This document shows, in pieces, positions 24,601 to 26,899 of a stretch of DNA of 26,899 nucleotides. The DNA is from CAYUNA01 sp047629355 (GTDB lineage Bacteria > Bacteroidota > Bacteroidia > Chitinophagales > Saprospiraceae). A program made the translations under genes and the position numbers. Where the stretch lies: assembly GCA_047629355.1 (NCBI GenBank), contig JBLHWU010000072.1, forward strand, positions 1 to 26,899, written 5' to 3'. The stretch's first letter is position 1; the number at the start of each line of letters is the position of its first letter. The notes beneath the pieces are model-generated. The model was not told the origin of the DNA. It worked only from the letters and a program-made list of their open reading frames with translations, and did not search any database.

Positions 24601-24685
24601 GAGGTCAGAGGTCAAACCATTTTATTCTCAGAAGTCAGAAAATTACACTAAAAATTCTGACTTCTGACAGCAAAGCATTCTGACC
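24601..24685. repeat. nested inverted heptamer repeats upstream of mqnE
   Basis: GAGGTCA is duplicated (24601-24614). TCAGAAGTCAGAA (24628-24640) is exactly inverted at 24655-24667, each arm being two 7-bp units, with a 14-nt loop. Outer GGTCAGA (24603-24609) pairs with TCTGACC (24679-24685). The start of mqnE is 36 bp away on the minus strand, so the structure would be in its leader or promoter. Confidence 0.65.
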
Positions 24686-24773
24686 GCTGTCTTTTTAGAA
24701 TATTAAACAACAATTTTAACTTTCAGTTTTTATTGAAAGTAAAAATAGTTTGCGATGTGCTAATTAGCTATCG

Positions 24774-24912
24774 TGTAACAAAAGCTTTTATAAGTTCTGC
24801 CAGAGCGGTGGGTTCAGTCCACCACTTCGGTTTTCCTTGGGAATAATAAGGTACGAGGTGGGCAGAACCCACCATGTGCTGAAAGATAAAATGTAAAATA
24901 ACTTTTGTTACA
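24774..24912. repeat. 139-bp nested inverted-repeat element before the glycosyltransferase gene
   Basis: Outer arms TGTAACAAAAG (24774-24784) and CTTTTGTTACA (24902-24912) match perfectly. Inside, GGTGGGTTCAGTCCACC (24807-24823) is inverted at 24857-24873 with 2 mismatches, each copy being partly self-palindromic, and GTTCTGCC is inverted as GGCAGAAC. No coding potential. The right end is 40 bp before the glycosyltransferase start. Looks MITE-like and resembles the twin palindrome at 9809-9870 in design. Confidence 0.6.
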
Positions 24913-24951
24913 TGATGATTAATTCACACTAAGCAACTGCAAAAATAACAG

Positions 24952-25896
24952 ATGCTTTCGATTTGTATTCCTATTTATAATTTTGATATGCTAATTTTAG
25001 TAAAAAATTTGTATCAACAATGCGTGGTCACACAAATTGACTTTGAAATCGTTTGTTTTGATGATGATTCAAAAGAAGATTTTAAAAAATTAAATAGCAG
25101 TATTCAATATTTTGAGTTTGTAAGTTATGTAGAATTGCCCAAAAACCTTGGTCGCTCCAAAATCAGGAATGAATTGGGTAAGGCAGCAAACTATCCTTAC
25201 CTTATTTTTATGGACTGTGATTCGGCCACAGTTGACAGCAATTATATTGAAAACTATGTTCTTACTTTAGAAAAGTTGAACAATCAAAAACTGCGAAAAG
25301 AGGTAAAACTTAAATTGCCATTAATAGAAAACACCTTATTATACGGTGGTCGCGTTTATCAAAAAAATCCGCCAGCTGACCCACACCTTTTTTTCCATTG
25401 GAAGTATGGCTCACAACGCGAGCAAATGCCCCCAAATATTCGCCAAAAAAAGGAGCATCACGCCTTCATGACCAATAACTTTTTAATTCCTAAAAAGCTA
25501 TTTTTAGACATTCAATTCGATGAATCTTTGACGCAATATGGGCACGAAGACACCCTCTTTGGTTTGGAGTTAAAACAACGTAATAGTCCTATTTTACATC
25601 TAGAGAATCCGCTGGTTCATATAGGTTTAGAAACAACCGAAGTGTTTCTAATGAAGACTAAAATGGCTATTCAAAATCTTCATTTTCTAAGTCAAAAAAA
25701 TGATTTAATTGAGTCTAAATTGTTAAATACCTTTAAAAAGATTCAACGGTTTAAACTGAATTGGCTCCTAAAATTACTCTATCCACTCTTTGAAAAAAGA
25801 ATGGTTGCTAATTTTCATTCTAAAAATCCAAGCATGCGCCTGTTTGATTTGTATAAATTAGGCTATTTGGCGAAATATCAGGCGACACATTTGTAA
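24952..25896 (+). CDS. family 2 glycosyltransferase
   Basis: Transfers a sugar from a nucleotide donor, probably for surface polysaccharide or LPS. GT-A fold markers are LSICIPIYNF at the N-terminus, the FDDDSKEDF block (D37-D39), NLGRSKIRNELGKAA, and the metal-binding DCD (88-90, in LIFMDCDSA). YGHEDTLFGLEL (about 196-207) is the conserved acceptor-side motif seen in chondroitin-synthase-like GT2 enzymes. 314 aa; no membrane helix. The ATG at 24952 starts directly at the first beta strand. It stands alone between repeat-rich spacers; acceptor unknown. Confidence 0.9.
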   Translation: MLSICIPIYNFDMLILVKNLYQQCVVTQIDFEIVCFDDDSKEDFKKLNSSIQYFEFVSYVELPKNLGRSKIRNELGKAANYPYLIFMDCDSATVDSNYIENYVLTLEKLNNQKLRKEVKLKLPLIENTLLYGGRVYQKNPPADPHLFFHWKYGSQREQMPPNIRQKKEHHAFMTNNFLIPKKLFLDIQFDESLTQYGHEDTLFGLELKQRNSPILHLENPLVHIGLETTEVFLMKTKMAIQNLHFLSQKNDLIESKLLNTFKKIQRFKLNWLLKLLYPLFEKRMVANFHSKNPSMRLFDLYKLGYLAKYQATHL

Positions 25897-26116
25897 ACAG
25901 CGAGCAAAGTTGCACCGTAAATCGAAAAAATTCCTTTCCTTTGCAGTCTTGTTTAATTTTTTGCTCCTTCATGAGATACCCAATAAGTAACGCGAGGTAA
26001 TTAATTCGCATTATTTTAATGAAGTAGCAAAGTCCGAGAGGATGGGGATTGCCTAAATGCGGAAAGTTGTATTGCTTCCGGTTTTGCTGATTTGACAATA
26101 CAAAAACAGTACGACC

Positions 26117-26611
26117 ATGCAACAATGGAACAATGAAATCCCTACAATCGGGCAAGCGGAAATTACCGAGTCGATGACGCACTGCCAAGAGATATTAGCT
26201 AAGATGCCATACGTTCGTCCATTTTTATTCGTGGATGAATTTACAGAAATTACCGATGAAGGCTCAAAAGGGCACTACACTTATCGGGCAGATGAACCAT
26301 TTTATCAAGGACATTTCCCAGATAATCCCGTCACTCCAGGCGTGATTATGACTGAAACAATGGCGCAAATTGGACTTGTTGGTTTGGGTATGTATCTTAC
26401 GGGTGCATATAAAAGATCGGTGATGCAGAATTTTGTTTTCACTTCTTCTCATGTGTTTTTCAAGAAAAAAGTTTTGCCTGGCGAAACCGTTTTTGTAGAA
26501 TCTACTAAAATTTATTTCCGATTCAAAGCCTTGAAATGTAAGCTGGTCATGAAGAATCAATTGGGCGAAGTGGTTTGTGAAGGAACGCTTTCGGGGGCGG
26601 TTTTGGATTAA
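26117..26611 (+). CDS. FabZ-like hotdog-fold 3-hydroxyacyl-ACP dehydratase
   Basis: Predicted to dehydrate 3-hydroxyacyl-ACP in fatty acid, aryl-polyene or flexirubin-type biosynthesis. The active-site helix region reads YQGHFPDNPVTPGVIMTETMAQIG, with H66 and E80 as the catalytic pair of FabZ-type enzymes. MPYVRPFLFVDEFTEI (about 30-45) is the FabZ-type N-terminal strand. The N-terminal 20 residues (from 26117) are extra compared with FabZ, and a start at the internal ATG near 26174 is also possible. Total 164 aa. The gene follows the glycosyltransferase by 220 bp of spacer in which nothing specific was recognised. Any cluster lies beyond the window. Confidence 0.85.
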   Translation: MQQWNNEIPTIGQAEITESMTHCQEILAKMPYVRPFLFVDEFTEITDEGSKGHYTYRADEPFYQGHFPDNPVTPGVIMTETMAQIGLVGLGMYLTGAYKRSVMQNFVFTSSHVFFKKKVLPGETVFVESTKIYFRFKALKCKLVMKNQLGEVVCEGTLSGAVLD

Positions 26612-26673
26612 AAACAGCAATTTAATACCATTATATTAAGACTATTTTCTATAAAATATATATGCTTTTTCGC

Positions 26674-26742
26674 AGGGGCGTACCCTTGTGGTCGCCCAAC
26701 ACATGAGTTTACATACATTGAGCGACCACAAGGATGCGCCCT
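26674..26742. repeat. twin inverted repeat (GGGCG...CGCCC type)
   Basis: Arms 26674-26697 and 26720-26742 are reverse complements with a few mismatches, sharing CCTTGTGGTCGC. Each arm is bounded by GGGCG/CGCCC-like ends, so it can fold alone or with its partner. The motif resembles widely dispersed GGGCGACCACAAGG-type repeats I recall from many bacterial genomes. Confidence 0.6.
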
Positions 26743-26807
26743 ACGTAGTTCTCAATTACTTTTTTCAACTTAGTAACGATGAAAGAATAAATTACTCAAC
26801 TGGACAG

Positions 26808-26890
26808 AGGATAATTTTTCTCAGTTTTTGCTTGAAAGAAGGATAATTGTTGATACTTTGACTGATTTCAAGTGAAAATTGAGGATAATT
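26808..26890. repeat. three copies of AGGATAATT at the window end
   Basis: AGGATAATT occurs at 26808, 26840 and 26882 (spacing 32 and 42 bp). GGACA (26802) and TGTCC (26891) bracket the set. Could be a regulatory site cluster or the start of another repeat; the window stops here. Confidence 0.35.
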
Positions 26891-26899
26891 TGTCCTGTC

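Overview
The window looks like an AT-rich chromosomal segment of a Bacteroidota bacterium, possibly Saprospirales-like (the class is a guess). The evidence is a FecR anti-sigma protein next to an STN/plug TonB receptor, Bacteroidota-type -7 boxes (TAnnTTTG), the futalosine menaquinone route (mqnE, mqnA), an LptF/LptG permease with a long insertion, and OmpA proteins with calcium-binding-type repeats. No rRNA, tRNA, CRISPR array, intact transposase or prophage was seen.

Layout: the tail of a probable fmt (2-112); a dicarboxylate/amino-acid:cation symporter (327-1763); a FecR/TonB-receptor pair without an adjacent sigma gene (2190-5799); a secreted serine beta-lactamase-like hydrolase with its own terminator (6091-7908); a hemolysin III/PAQR membrane protein lacking an ATG at its homologous N-terminus (8017-8592); a divergent pair, DUF2459 protein (minus) and LptF/LptG permease (plus) (8949-11636); a PAP2 phosphatase (11761-12429); chorismate synthase aroC followed by an RluA-type pseudouridine synthase (12798-14808); then minus-strand genes: a SAM methyltransferase, a small unknown protein downstream of a 1116-residue nuclease-helicase, an OmpA-family pseudogene, and the mqnE / histidine phosphatase / mqnA group (14865-24565). 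A glycosyltransferase and a FabZ-like hotdog dehydratase (plus) end the window.

Functional links: AroC makes chorismate, the substrate of MqnA, and MqnE acts in the next step of the same route. FecR and the TonB receptor probably form a surface-sensing import unit. LptF/LptG, the glycosyltransferase, the PAP2 phosphatase and the OmpA remnant all concern the envelope.

The most unusual content is between the genes. (1) Five intergenic copies of a modular palindromic element (two long, sequence-variable but self-complementary stems flanking a short GC-rich stem) occur at 1853-1981, 5821-5964, 15806-15945, 19903-20053 and 21481-21708; the last carries a 130-bp inverted-repeat insert in place of the central stem. 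(2) Short arrays of 7-bp units sit at gene borders in at least seven places, several overlapping a stop codon or abutting a start. (3) Twin inverted palindromes occur at 9809-9870, 24774-24912 and 26674-26742. None of these encodes protein; they look like dispersed non-coding repeat families.
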